A stretch of DNA of 64,000 nt from Muribaculaceae bacterium. GTDB lineage: Bacteria; Bacteroidota; Bacteroidia; Bacteroidales; Muribaculaceae. Every line of letters begins with the position of its first letter. Position 1 is the stretch's first letter. Below the pieces are notes generated by a model. It saw nothing but the letters and a program-made list of their open reading frames with translations. It ran no database searches and was not told the origin of the DNA. Shown here piece after piece: positions 1-8,350 of the stretch. Where the stretch lies: NCBI GenBank assembly GCA_017409345.1, contig JAFQSX010000032.1:80462-144461 (forward strand), written 5' to 3'. The position numbers and the translations under genes are program-made.

Positions 1-104
1 TTGCAGATGGAGCAACAGAATTTGTTGAACTCGGTCCGGGTAAGGTGCTTCAAGGTCTTGTTGCAAAAATATCTCGTGAAGTTGCCGTTTCAGGTAAACA
101 ATAA
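1..104 (+). CDS. fabD: Malonyl-CoA:ACP transacylase, C-terminal end (partial)
   Basis: Only the last 33 codons are in the window; the gene starts upstream. The frame beginning at base 3 reads ...EFVELGPGKVLQGLVAKI... and ends at a TAA at 102-104. The GPGKVLxGL stretch is typical of the FabD C-terminus, which moves malonyl groups from CoA to acyl carrier protein in fatty acid synthesis. A strong terminator follows 25 bases later. The call rests on a short tail, so the family is likely but not certain. Confidence 0.75.
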   Translation, partial: ADGATEFVELGPGKVLQGLVAKISREVAVSGKQ

Positions 105-128
105 TATAGATATTATATAATGTATATG

Positions 129-158
129 GCGCATCCTCGCTAAAGGATGCGCTTTTTT
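129..158 (+). terminator. Rho-independent terminator after fabD
   Basis: An 8-base perfect stem GCGCATCC/GGATGCGC with an 8-base loop is followed by six T residues. It closes the fabD transcript. Confidence 0.9.
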
Positions 159-204
159 GTTTATTAATTATTAGTTTTTCCTTTCTAAATTCCCTAAAAA
201 TTGT

Positions 205-212
205 TAACTTTG
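205..212 (+). promoter_or_regulatory. Bacteroidetes -7 element before the SulP gene
   Basis: TAACTTTG followed by C matches the TAnnTTTG consensus. No clear TTTG lies at the -33 distance. The predicted 5' UTR is about 45 bases. Confidence 0.55.
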
Positions 213-262
213 CGCCCTCAAAAAGATTGAAAAAGTTTTAGGTATTAATTAAGGAACAGATT

Positions 263-1975
263 ATGAAACTGTCAGGTTCTATTGATTTTCAACCGAAGTT
301 ATTATCTTCGTTGAAACATTATTCATTGTCAAAATTTAAAGATGACCTTATCGCAGGTATCGTGGTGGGTATTGTGGCATTGCCTTTGGCGATAGCCTTT
401 GGGATTGCATCGGGAGTGAGCCCTACGACCGGGTTGATTACTGCAATTATTGGCGGTTTTTTGGTGTCGGCGTTTGGAGGTAATTCTGTGCAGATAGGAG
501 GTCCGACAGGTGCGTTTATCGTAATTGTATATAATATTATTGCAACATACGGATTGCAAGGTCTTGCTATTGCAACATTTATGGCGGGATTGATACTAGT
601 AGTTATGGGCTTGTTTCATCTCGGTACGGTGATAAAATTTATACCTTATCCTATTGTGGTGGGATTTACGGCCGGTATTGCTTTGACAATATTCTCTACT
701 CAAATAAATGACTTCCTTGGCTTGGGTTTGAAAGATGTTCCCAGTGAATTTATTCCAAAATGGGGCGTGTATTTCCAAAATATGCAGAATATCGATTGGA
801 CAACCTTGGCGGTGGGATTGGTGTCATTACTTATTATTATATTAACACCAAAGATTTCAAAGAAATTGCCCGGTGCATTAATCGCGATTATTGTGGTTAC
901 AGTTGCAGTTTATTTCTTGAAAGATGTATTAAACTTGAGTGTTGAAACTATTGGCGACCGATTTGGCTCAATGTCAAGTGATATTCCTTCACCTCATGGT
1001 TTTGAGATTTCAATGTCGACAATTAATCAGTTGCTCCCCTCGGCGTTTACAATCGCAGTGTTGTGTGCAATCGAGTCGTTGTTGTCGGCAACTGTGGCCG
1101 ATGGTGTAACAGGGTCTAGAACTAATAGTAATACGGAATTGATAGGACAGGGTATTGCCAATGTTGCAGTCCCATTCTTTGGTGGTATCCCTGTGACCGG
1201 TGCTATTGCTCGCACAATGACAAATATTACTAATGGAGGGCGCACTCCGGTGGCAGGTGTTGTTCACACAATAGTGTTGTTGCTTATTTTCTTATTCTTG
1301 ATGCCTCTTATTAATTATGTGCCAATGGCGTGTCTTGCAGCGGTGCTTTTGGTTGTGTCATATAATATGAGTGGGTGGCGCACTGTAGTTGGAATTTTTA
1401 AATCTCCTAAAAGTGATATTTCTGTATTGCTAGTTACATTCTTCTTGACAGTAATCTTTGATCTCACAATCGCGATTGAGATAGGTTTGCTCCTTGCTGT
1501 GGTGTTATTCCTTCGTCGAGTGATGGAAAATACCGAAATTAAGGTTTATAGCGAACAACTTGATATCGCTGAAGGGACAGAATCAAACACTCACGAGGTG
1601 CTTGATGTCGCAAAAGGTGTAGAGGTATATGAGATAGATGGGCCATTCTTCTTTGGTGTGGCAACAAAGTTTGATGAAATGATGCGTACTTCTTCAATGG
1701 CTAATAAGCCCGTTGTGCGAATTATCCGTATGCGTAAGGTTCCATTTATAGATTCTACAGGTATCCACAATCTAGAATTGCTCATCCGATCATCTCAAAA
1801 CGATGGAATGCATGTGGTGTTATCAGGAGTAAAAGAAAATGTGCGTCAGGTTCTTCATCATGCTAATATTGATAAGTTGATAGGCGAAGATCATATTTGT
1901 GACCATATTACGAAGGCGGTAGTGATGGCCAACGCAATTGTTGCAAAAAAAGATCAAAATATGCACAAGTGTTAA
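263..1975 (+). CDS. SulP-family anion permease with STAS domain
   Basis: A 570-residue inner-membrane transporter of the SulP (SLC26) family, which moves sulfate, bicarbonate or related anions, often with Na+ or H+. Residues about 25-420 form a run of hydrophobic helices beginning with the family's typical PLAIAFGIASGVSPTTGL segment. Residues about 440-555 form a STAS domain with the DSTG phosphoacceptor-like motif near residue 495. Length is normal for the family. It stands alone between a terminator and the next promoter. The substrate cannot be told from sequence; a BicA-like bicarbonate or a sulfate role are both possible. Confidence 0.9.
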   Translation: MKLSGSIDFQPKLLSSLKHYSLSKFKDDLIAGIVVGIVALPLAIAFGIASGVSPTTGLITAIIGGFLVSAFGGNSVQIGGPTGAFIVIVYNIIATYGLQGLAIATFMAGLILVVMGLFHLGTVIKFIPYPIVVGFTAGIALTIFSTQINDFLGLGLKDVPSEFIPKWGVYFQNMQNIDWTTLAVGLVSLLIIILTPKISKKLPGALIAIIVVTVAVYFLKDVLNLSVETIGDRFGSMSSDIPSPHGFEISMSTINQLLPSAFTIAVLCAIESLLSATVADGVTGSRTNSNTELIGQGIANVAVPFFGGIPVTGAIARTMTNITNGGRTPVAGVVHTIVLLLIFLFLMPLINYVPMACLAAVLLVVSYNMSGWRTVVGIFKSPKSDISVLLVTFFLTVIFDLTIAIEIGLLLAVVLFLRRVMENTEIKVYSEQLDIAEGTESNTHEVLDVAKGVEVYEIDGPFFFGVATKFDEMMRTSSMANKPVVRIIRMRKVPFIDSTGIHNLELLIRSSQNDGMHVVLSGVKENVRQVLHHANIDKLIGEDHICDHITKAVVMANAIVAKKDQNMHKC

Positions 1976-2054
1976 AAGAGTGTGCAAAAATTATACAAAA
2001 ATTTGTTTTTTTTGGGACGAGAAAAAATTTATTTGAAAAAAAACATAATTTTTG

Positions 2055-2085
2055 TTTGGTAGTTCGGAAATAAGTATTACCTTTG
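2055..2085 (+). promoter_or_regulatory. Near-consensus Bacteroidetes promoter
   Basis: TTTG at 2055-2058, a 19-base spacer, then TACCTTTG at 2078-2085. This is a textbook match to the -33/-7 consensus and drives the small lipoprotein gene that starts at 2139. Confidence 0.85.
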
Positions 2086-2138
2086 TACCGTTTTTGAAGC
2101 AAAAAATATTGTTTTATTATTTAATCTAAAAAAAGAAA

Positions 2139-2336
2139 ATGAAAAAGTTAGTTTTATTACTTGCTGTTGTATTCAGCGTATCTTTGTTCTCTTGTGGTGG
2201 TGCTAAAACTGAAGCTGCTGCTGCTGATTCTGCTGCTGTTGATTCAGCTGTAGTTGTTGATTCAGCTGCTCAAGATACTGCTGCTGTTGATTCAGCTGCT
2301 CAAGATACTGCTAAAGCTGATTCTGCTAAAGCATAA
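2139..2336 (+). CDS. Small Ala/Asp/Ser-rich repeat lipoprotein
   Basis: A 65-residue protein with a lipoprotein signal: basic start, hydrophobic core and an LFSC lipobox with Cys at residue 19. The mature part is almost only A, D, S, V, T, Q and K. It carries two copies of VDSAAQDTA-type units, matched at DNA level by two near-identical direct repeats of about 27 bases (roughly 2237-2315). It has its own strong promoter and terminator, so it is probably a highly expressed monocistronic gene. No catalytic domain is visible. Function is unknown; an unstructured cell-envelope lipoprotein is the most that can be said. Confidence 0.8.
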   Translation: MKKLVLLLAVVFSVSLFSCGGAKTEAAAADSAAVDSAVVVDSAAQDTAAVDSAAQDTAKADSAKA

Positions 2337-2365
2337 TTAGAGTAAATACAGCAAAGGAAAAAATT

Positions 2366-2392
2366 AGCTGACCTAGGGTCAGCTTTTTTTTT
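2366..2392 (+). terminator. Rho-independent terminator
   Basis: Perfect 8-base stem AGCTGACC/GGTCAGCT with a 3-base loop, then a run of T residues. It ends the small lipoprotein transcript. Confidence 0.93.
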
Positions 2393-2452
2393 GTCTTATT
2401 TCAAAATATAAAAAAGAGAATAAGTGCTATTGGTAAATTCTAGATGGTTTCG

Positions 2453-2460
2453 TATCTTTG
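2453..2460 (+). promoter_or_regulatory. -7 element for the lipid kinase/btu operon
   Basis: TATCTTTG lies 19 bases before the ATG at 2480. A weak TTGG lies about 20 bases upstream. It probably starts the operon running to 9145. Confidence 0.6.
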
Positions 2461-2479
2461 TGTAAATAAATAAAAAACG

Positions 2480-3463
2480 ATGAATAATCAACGACTTTTG
2501 CTGATAGTAAATCCGATATCGGGCACTGCTGATAAAAGTAGATTGCCTCAGTTTGTGTCGCAAGGCATAAAAGAGGCAATGGGCTATGATGTGGATTTAA
2601 AAATGACAACGGCAAAAGGCGATGCGAATCGATTTGCTACTGAAGCCGTTGCACAGGGCTATTATGGCGTAATTGTAGCAGGGGGTGATGGAACTGTAAA
2701 TGAAGTCGCGACAGCATTATGTGATACAAATGTTGCATTGGGAATTATCCCATCGGGGTCAGGAAACGGCTTGGCTCGTCACTTGGAAATCCCGGTTGAT
2801 TATGATTTGTCTCTTGAGGTGATTAAACAAAATAATGTTGTATCGTGTGACTATGCAACGGTTAATGATCGACCTTTTTTCTGTACATTTGGTGTAGGCT
2901 TTGATGCTGCGGTAAGCGATAGATTTTCAAGACAAAGTAAACGAGGCCGGTTTATGTATTTTAAAAGTGCAATAGAAGAGTATATAAAATTTGAGCCTCA
3001 AGTATATACCATAAGTGCAAATGGTAAAATATTTACACAAAACGCTTTTTTAGTAGCGTGTTGTAATGCGTCTCAATATGGGAATAATGCATATATAGCT
3101 CCCGATGCAAGTATGTCGGATGGATTATTAGATATAATAATAATTCATGCCGGGTCGCCAATTGATACTGCGATGTTGGGTGTTGATTTATTTACCGGAT
3201 ACATCAATCGAAATACTTTGTTGCAGTCATTTCAAGCTCCGGCTGCCGTAATTTATCGTTCACAAGAGGGGACTGCCCATATTGATGGAGATCCTATTGA
3301 TTTAGGTGAAATAATGGATGTGAAATGCCATAGAAGTGGCTTGAAAATATTTGTTCCGAAAGGTAAACATAGTCATTTTCGCCCAATAATAACACCCATA
3401 AATAACATAGTGACTGATGCTCGCATTTTAATGTCAAATTTCTTCAATAAACGAAAGAAATGA
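2480..3463 (+). CDS. Diacylglycerol/lipid kinase family protein
   Basis: A 327-residue member of the DagK/YegS lipid kinase family, which phosphorylates diacylglycerol or similar lipids with ATP. Visible motifs are NPISG near the N-terminus, the nucleotide-binding GGDGT near residues 67-71, and SGSGNGLAR near residue 92. The C-terminal half carries the usual beta-sandwich features, including the late DGDP segment. Length is normal. The stop TGA overlaps the ATG of the following helicase gene (ATGA), so the two are translationally coupled. The exact lipid substrate is not known. Confidence 0.9.
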   Translation: MNNQRLLLIVNPISGTADKSRLPQFVSQGIKEAMGYDVDLKMTTAKGDANRFATEAVAQGYYGVIVAGGDGTVNEVATALCDTNVALGIIPSGSGNGLARHLEIPVDYDLSLEVIKQNNVVSCDYATVNDRPFFCTFGVGFDAAVSDRFSRQSKRGRFMYFKSAIEEYIKFEPQVYTISANGKIFTQNAFLVACCNASQYGNNAYIAPDASMSDGLLDIIIIHAGSPIDTAMLGVDLFTGYINRNTLLQSFQAPAAVIYRSQEGTAHIDGDPIDLGEIMDVKCHRSGLKIFVPKGKHSHFRPIITPINNIVTDARILMSNFFNKRKK

Positions 3464-4785
3464 AACAGTCATTAATTATAAATAACATAAAACAACGCCT
3501 GGGAATTGAGCAACTCAATGAAATGCAACAAGAAGTGGCTAGGCTCTCGGCATCTAAATTGTTATTATTGTCTCCAACCGGAAGTGGTAAGACTGTTGCT
3601 TTTGTGATTGCTTTATTGCGAACAATCACTGCTCCGCGAGGAAAAGTGCAAGCCGTGATAATTGCTCCGACTAGAGAGTTGGTTATGCAGATTGCCGAAG
3701 TGATTCGTCCGATTGCTACCGGATATAAAACAGTGGCTTGTTATGGTGGTCACTCTATGATTGATGAGGCTCGGTCGTTGACATCTTCAATTCCTGATAT
3801 CATAGTATCCACTCCTGGAAGATTGCTTGACCATCTAAATCGAGGAAATGTTGATTTGACCGGAGTAAATGCTCTAGTTCTTGATGAGTATGATAAAGCC
3901 CTTGATTTAGGATTTCATGATGAAATGCGTAGGGTAGTGCGCCCAATGAAATCGTTACTTTTAACAGTATTGACATCGGCAACGGTACTTGCCGAAATGC
4001 CTGTATTCATTGATTTTAAGTCTCCCATAATTCTTGATTATACTGAAAAGACTGAGGCACCACGCTATCGCATGCAAGTGGTTAATGTGGCAAGTCCGGT
4101 GCGAGATAAATTACAATCATCGCTTGATTTGCTTCGATCATTGCCAAATGGCAAAGTGATTTTGTTTGTGAATCATCGCGAAAGTGCAAGCCGAGTATAT
4201 GACTTTTTACGTCAAAATAGGTTGCCTGTTGGATTATATCATGGTGGCCTTGAACAAATTGATCGTGAAAAGGCTATCGACCTGCTAAATAACGGAACGA
4301 CACCTATATTGGTTTCGACCGATCTTGCTTCGCGCGGGTTGGATATTGATCAGGTGCAAGCCGTAGTTCATTATCACATGCCTCCATCAGCCGAAAGTTG
4401 GACTCATCGCAATGGTCGTACGGCTCGAATGGGGGCCGATGGAACTGTTTATGTCATCACCGCCGAAGGAGAAAATATACCCGATTATATTGATTTTGAT
4501 CGTGATTACGTTCCAACTGGTGAAAAAAATGAAAATCCGATTAAGTCAGATGTCGCCACTTTGCATTTCAATGCAGGAAAGAAAGAGAAAATATCGCGTG
4601 GCGATGTGGTGGGGTTTATGATTAACAAAGGAGGATTGGAGTCATCGCAAGTGGGTAAAATAGTGGTGAAAGACCATTGTGTGCTTGTCGCCGTGCCTCG
4701 CAATCGTGCCGATGAGGTGCTGACAATGCTCGCTCCTCATAAAATAAAAAATAAGCGGGTGAGAATAACAAAAATAAAAGTGTGA
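3460..4785 (+). CDS. DEAD-box-type RNA helicase with DbpA-like C-terminal domain (DEYD variant)
   Basis: A 441-residue ATP-dependent RNA helicase. Motifs in order: Q-motif region LNEMQQEV, Walker A PTGSGKT (about residues 38-44), PTREL, TPGR, motif II DEYD (near 141) in place of DEAD, SAT, and motif VI HRNGRTAR in place of the common HRIGRTGR. Residues about 370-441 (GDVVGFMIN... to VRITKIKV) resemble the DbpA/CsdA RNA-binding domain, which suggests a ribosome-assembly role. It overlaps the lipid kinase by 4 bases and the btuF-like gene by 1 base. The altered motif II keeps the D-E pair needed for Mg-ATP, so it should be active. Confidence 0.9.
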   Translation: MKQSLIINNIKQRLGIEQLNEMQQEVARLSASKLLLLSPTGSGKTVAFVIALLRTITAPRGKVQAVIIAPTRELVMQIAEVIRPIATGYKTVACYGGHSMIDEARSLTSSIPDIIVSTPGRLLDHLNRGNVDLTGVNALVLDEYDKALDLGFHDEMRRVVRPMKSLLLTVLTSATVLAEMPVFIDFKSPIILDYTEKTEAPRYRMQVVNVASPVRDKLQSSLDLLRSLPNGKVILFVNHRESASRVYDFLRQNRLPVGLYHGGLEQIDREKAIDLLNNGTTPILVSTDLASRGLDIDQVQAVVHYHMPPSAESWTHRNGRTARMGADGTVYVITAEGENIPDYIDFDRDYVPTGEKNENPIKSDVATLHFNAGKKEKISRGDVVGFMINKGGLESSQVGKIVVKDHCVLVAVPRNRADEVLTMLAPHKIKNKRVRITKIKV

Positions 4786-5915
4786 TGTTGCGTAAACTAA
4801 TAAATATCGTAATAGCATATAGTTTTGTTTTGGCTGTCACAAGTTGTCAAGGACAGGGAATAACGAGTGATGTTGTAGAGGGTGATACATTGACCACTAA
4901 GGCGCAACTGCTCACTATCGTTGATTGTGGCTCATATACACTTGTAGATGTGGAAAATCCATGGAAAGAGGGCTCAAAGTTACAACGCTATGCTCTTGTG
5001 CATCGCGATAGTGTTATGTCAGAGAATTTGCCTTCAGACGCTACATTGGTGCGAGTGCCTATAACATCAGCCTTGGTTTATTCGTCGGTTCATGCCGGTG
5101 CATTCCATGAGGTTGGTTGTGTCAATGCTGTTACCGGTATTGTTGATGCCGAATATTATAAAATCCCTGAAATAGTTGAGGGCGTTGAGGCGGGTACGGT
5201 TGTTGATGCCGGAAATTCAATGGCTCCTTCGATTGAAAAGATTGTGGAACTTTCGCCACAAGCAATTTTGACCTCTCCATTCCAAAATGCCGGACATGGA
5301 GCAATCGAAAAACTCGGCATTCCCATCATTGAATGTGCCGATTATATGGAATCAACTCCTCTTGGTCGTGCCGAATGGATAAAACTTATTGGAGAACTGT
5401 TGTGTAAGCGCAAAGAGGTCGCAGATATATATAATAGTGTGGTTGAGGAATATAACACTTTGGTATCGAGTGTGAAAGATGTGAAAGAGAAACCGATTGT
5501 CATAAGCGAAATGATGACTGATGGAGTGTGGTTTCTTCCCGGAGGAAAGAGTTATATGGCTCAGATGTATGCAGATGCGGGTGCAATATATCCATGGAGA
5601 GATAATGAATCAACAGGTTCTCTTCAATTAGATTTTGCTACCGTATATGATAAGGCTTATAATGCTAATTTTTGGTTGATAAAGAGTCCCGAACATAATT
5701 TTTCGCTTAAGGATCTCGAGTCGAAATATCCTCTAAATAAAAAAATGGAGGCATTCTCAAAGGGTGGGGTGTATGTAATAAATACTGTTGAATCATCTTT
5801 TTTTGAGGATTTCCCATTTCACCCCGAGCGCTTATTGCGTGAATATATTATATTGTTTCACCCCGAAGCAATTGATGGAGACAAGTCGTTTAGTTACCTC
5901 CGTCAAGTAAAATAA
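4785..5915 (+). CDS. btuF: BtuF-like ABC transporter substrate-binding lipoprotein
   Basis: A 376-residue periplasmic binding protein of the TroA/FecB/BtuF type. An N-terminal lipoprotein signal ends in VTSC. The ATG at 4785 shares its A with the helicase stop (TGATG); a GTG one codon earlier is possible but less likely. Features typical of the family are the GxxxxVDAGNSMAPSIEKIVELSPQAIL region and the ESTPLGRAEWIKLIGEL helix. It should deliver ligand to the FecCD-type permease and ATPase encoded downstream. Cobalamin is the likeliest ligand because the window also holds btuB and btuG. Iron-siderophore or haem cannot be excluded. Confidence 0.8.
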   Translation: MLRKLINIVIAYSFVLAVTSCQGQGITSDVVEGDTLTTKAQLLTIVDCGSYTLVDVENPWKEGSKLQRYALVHRDSVMSENLPSDATLVRVPITSALVYSSVHAGAFHEVGCVNAVTGIVDAEYYKIPEIVEGVEAGTVVDAGNSMAPSIEKIVELSPQAILTSPFQNAGHGAIEKLGIPIIECADYMESTPLGRAEWIKLIGELLCKRKEVADIYNSVVEEYNTLVSSVKDVKEKPIVISEMMTDGVWFLPGGKSYMAQMYADAGAIYPWRDNESTGSLQLDFATVYDKAYNANFWLIKSPEHNFSLKDLESKYPLNKKMEAFSKGGVYVINTVESSFFEDFPFHPERLLREYIILFHPEAIDGDKSFSYLRQVK

Positions 5916-5940
5916 ACATCAAATTAAATCGAATATAATA

Positions 5941-7281
5941 ATGGCAAAATACTCAAAGGCTTTTTGGACGGCAAATGCTGCGGAAATGTTGGAACGCATG
6001 GCATATTATGCTGTGTTTATAGTGATTACATTATATTTGTCAAACACCTTGGGATTCTCCGACATTGAGGCAAGTCTTATTTCGGGATTGTTCTCGGGAG
6101 GGCTATACCTTTTGCCATTATTTACCGGTGCTTTTGCCGATAAGATAGGTTATCGCAAATCAATCATTGTGGCATTTGCATTACTATCGGCAGGCTACCT
6201 TCTTCAAGGACTCTTGCCAATAATGCTTGAAAGTGGAGGCTTGGTACAATATGGAGAGAATACAGTCTATACCGGCCTCATTGAAAGTTGGGAACGATAT
6301 CTAATAATTCCCATTCTCATTATATTGATGATAGGAGGGTCGTTTATCAAGTCAATCATATCGGCCTCTGTAGCCCGTGAAACCACATCTGAAACACGCG
6401 CCAAGGGGTATTCAATATTCTATATGATGGTGAATATTGGTTCGTTTACCGGCAAAAGTGTGATTGACCCATTGCGCTCGTTTGTGGGAGAATCGGCATA
6501 TATTTATATCAACTTTTTCTCGGCAATACTTTGTGTATTAGCATTTATTGCGATATTGCTGTTCTATCATTCGGCACACCACTCAGGCGAAGGAAAAAGT
6601 GTGAAAGAGGTGATGCAAGGATTGGTGAAAGTGTTTTCCAATGGGCGATTGCTCATATTGATACTCATCGTTACCGGATTTTGGATTGTGCAACAGCAGT
6701 TATATGCTACAATGCCTAAATATGTGATTCGTCTTGCGGGCGAAACCGCACGTCCGGGTTGGATTGCCAATGTTAACCCATTTGTAGTGGTTGTATTTGT
6801 GAATTTGATTACTCAATTCATGGCGCGCCGTAAGGCATTGACATCGATTGTGATAGGTATGTTCCTTATTCCGGTGTCGGCAATAGTGATGGCTATGGGA
6901 AATATCTTCAGTGGCGAAATTTTGGGCATGCACCCCATCACCTTTATGATGATTGTGGGTATTGTGTTCCAAGCCTTGGCCGAGTGTTTTATCTCGCCTC
7001 GTTACCTTGAATATTTCTCCCTTCAAGCTCCAAAAGGAGAGGAGGGCTTGTATTTGGGATTCAGTCATCTACATTCATTCCTTTCATCAATATTAGGGTT
7101 TGGACTTTCGGGCATTCTACTCTCGAAATATTGCCCCGACCCCAATGGATTTGAAAGTATGGAGGCATGGCATGCTGCTGCGGTCAATGCTCATTATATT
7201 TGGTATTGGTTTGCCGCAATCGGACTAATCTCGGCATTTGCATTGATAATTTATGCCCGGGTAAACAAAGCGAAAGAATAA
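5941..7281 (+). CDS. POT/PTR-like MFS transporter in the btu operon
   Basis: A 446-residue polytopic inner-membrane protein of the major facilitator superfamily. The first helix carries E15xxE18R19xxY22Y23, which fits the ExxER(F)xYY proton-coupling signature of the POT (peptide/H+ symporter) family with F replaced by M. About 12 hydrophobic segments are seen; the loop at about residues 50-75 holds the GxxADKIGYRK motif of MFS proteins. It sits between btuF-like and btuC-like genes with short gaps (25 and 35 bases), so it is probably co-transcribed. Substrate is unknown; a peptide or a corrinoid-related compound is possible. Confidence 0.8.
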   Translation: MAKYSKAFWTANAAEMLERMAYYAVFIVITLYLSNTLGFSDIEASLISGLFSGGLYLLPLFTGAFADKIGYRKSIIVAFALLSAGYLLQGLLPIMLESGGLVQYGENTVYTGLIESWERYLIIPILIILMIGGSFIKSIISASVARETTSETRAKGYSIFYMMVNIGSFTGKSVIDPLRSFVGESAYIYINFFSAILCVLAFIAILLFYHSAHHSGEGKSVKEVMQGLVKVFSNGRLLILILIVTGFWIVQQQLYATMPKYVIRLAGETARPGWIANVNPFVVVVFVNLITQFMARRKALTSIVIGMFLIPVSAIVMAMGNIFSGEILGMHPITFMMIVGIVFQALAECFISPRYLEYFSLQAPKGEEGLYLGFSHLHSFLSSILGFGLSGILLSKYCPDPNGFESMEAWHAAAVNAHYIWYWFAAIGLISAFALIIYARVNKAKE

Positions 7282-7316
7282 GAAGATACAAGTTCTATTT
7301 GAATAGATTTAAATAA

Positions 7317-8348
7317 ATGAAAGCAACCTCTCATCGCTCAGCAATCACACTTGTAGCATTATCACTCCTTGTGGTGGTGTTGTTGCCGTTGAATTTGGTG
7401 TATGGCTCAATTGACATCCCATTTGGCGAAGTGTTGAATGCGCTTATCGGTGAGCCGGTGTCGAAACATACATGGGAAACAATTGTGGTTGAAACACGAT
7501 TGCCTATGGCTCTGACTGCCGCTCTTGCCGGTGCAGCCTTGGCTGTGGCGGGATTGTTGTTGCAAACCACTTTCGACAATCCGCTTGCCGGTCCATCAAT
7601 CCTTGGAGTGTCAACCGGTTCGAGCCTTGGTGTGGCAGTGGTGATGCTTGCAATGGGTGGAGTGGTGAGCGAAGCCTTGACCTCTTATTTTAGCATTCTG
7701 CTTGGTGCCATTGCCGGTGCGGCAGTGGTGATGATGATATTGCTATTCTTTTCATCGATAGTGAAATCAACTGCAATGTTGCTCATTATAGGTATAATGG
7801 TGGGTTATCTCACTTCGTCGGCAATCTCATTGCTCAACTTCTTTTCCACACAAGAGGGTGTTCACTCGTTTGTGATATGGGGAATGGGTAATTTTACCGG
7901 AGTAACCCTTGACCGAATGCCGTTGTTCTCTATATTGATAATTGTGTCGCTTGGCCTGTCGTTTATGCTCGTCAAACCATTAAATGCCTTATTGTTGGGT
8001 GCTAGATATGCCGAGAATTTGGGAGTGAGCATTAAAGCCACTCGTAATAAATTGCTGTTATTGTCGGGAATACTCACTGCCGTTGTTACAGCATTTTGTG
8101 GACCGATTGGATTCCTTGGCTTGGTGGTGCCACATATTGCACGCTTGGCGTTACGTTCATCTAACCACACCGTTTTGCTCCCTGCTACAGCTCTTGCCGG
8201 GGCTGTTATAGCATTGTTATGCAACCTCATCAGTGTGCTACCGGCATCATGGGGTGTGATACCAATTAATGCAATTACCCCTATAATCGGAGTTCCTATC
8301 ATTATATATATTATTATCAATCGTAAAAAGATATTATATTTCAATTGA
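7317..8348 (+). CDS. btuC: FecCD/BtuC-type ABC transporter permease
   Basis: A 343-residue permease with about ten membrane helices, of the BtuC/FecCD family for cobalamin and iron chelates. Family features visible include RLPMALTAALAGAALAVAGLLLQ near residue 60, NPLAGPSILGVSTGSSLG, and the cytoplasmic coupling region CGPIGFLGLVVPHIAR near residues 262-277. The gene ends in TGA just before the ATPase start. Length matches the family. It would form a BtuC2D2 complex with the next gene product. Confidence 0.9.
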   Translation: MKATSHRSAITLVALSLLVVVLLPLNLVYGSIDIPFGEVLNALIGEPVSKHTWETIVVETRLPMALTAALAGAALAVAGLLLQTTFDNPLAGPSILGVSTGSSLGVAVVMLAMGGVVSEALTSYFSILLGAIAGAAVVMMILLFFSSIVKSTAMLLIIGIMVGYLTSSAISLLNFFSTQEGVHSFVIWGMGNFTGVTLDRMPLFSILIIVSLGLSFMLVKPLNALLLGARYAENLGVSIKATRNKLLLLSGILTAVVTAFCGPIGFLGLVVPHIARLALRSSNHTVLLPATALAGAVIALLCNLISVLPASWGVIPINAITPIIGVPIIIYIIINRKKILYFN

Positions 8349-8350
8349 TT

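Noticed and set aside
7862-8344. A 160-codon minus-strand frame antisense to the BtuC-like gene
   Set aside because: It mirrors the conserved permease frame and shows no features of a gene.
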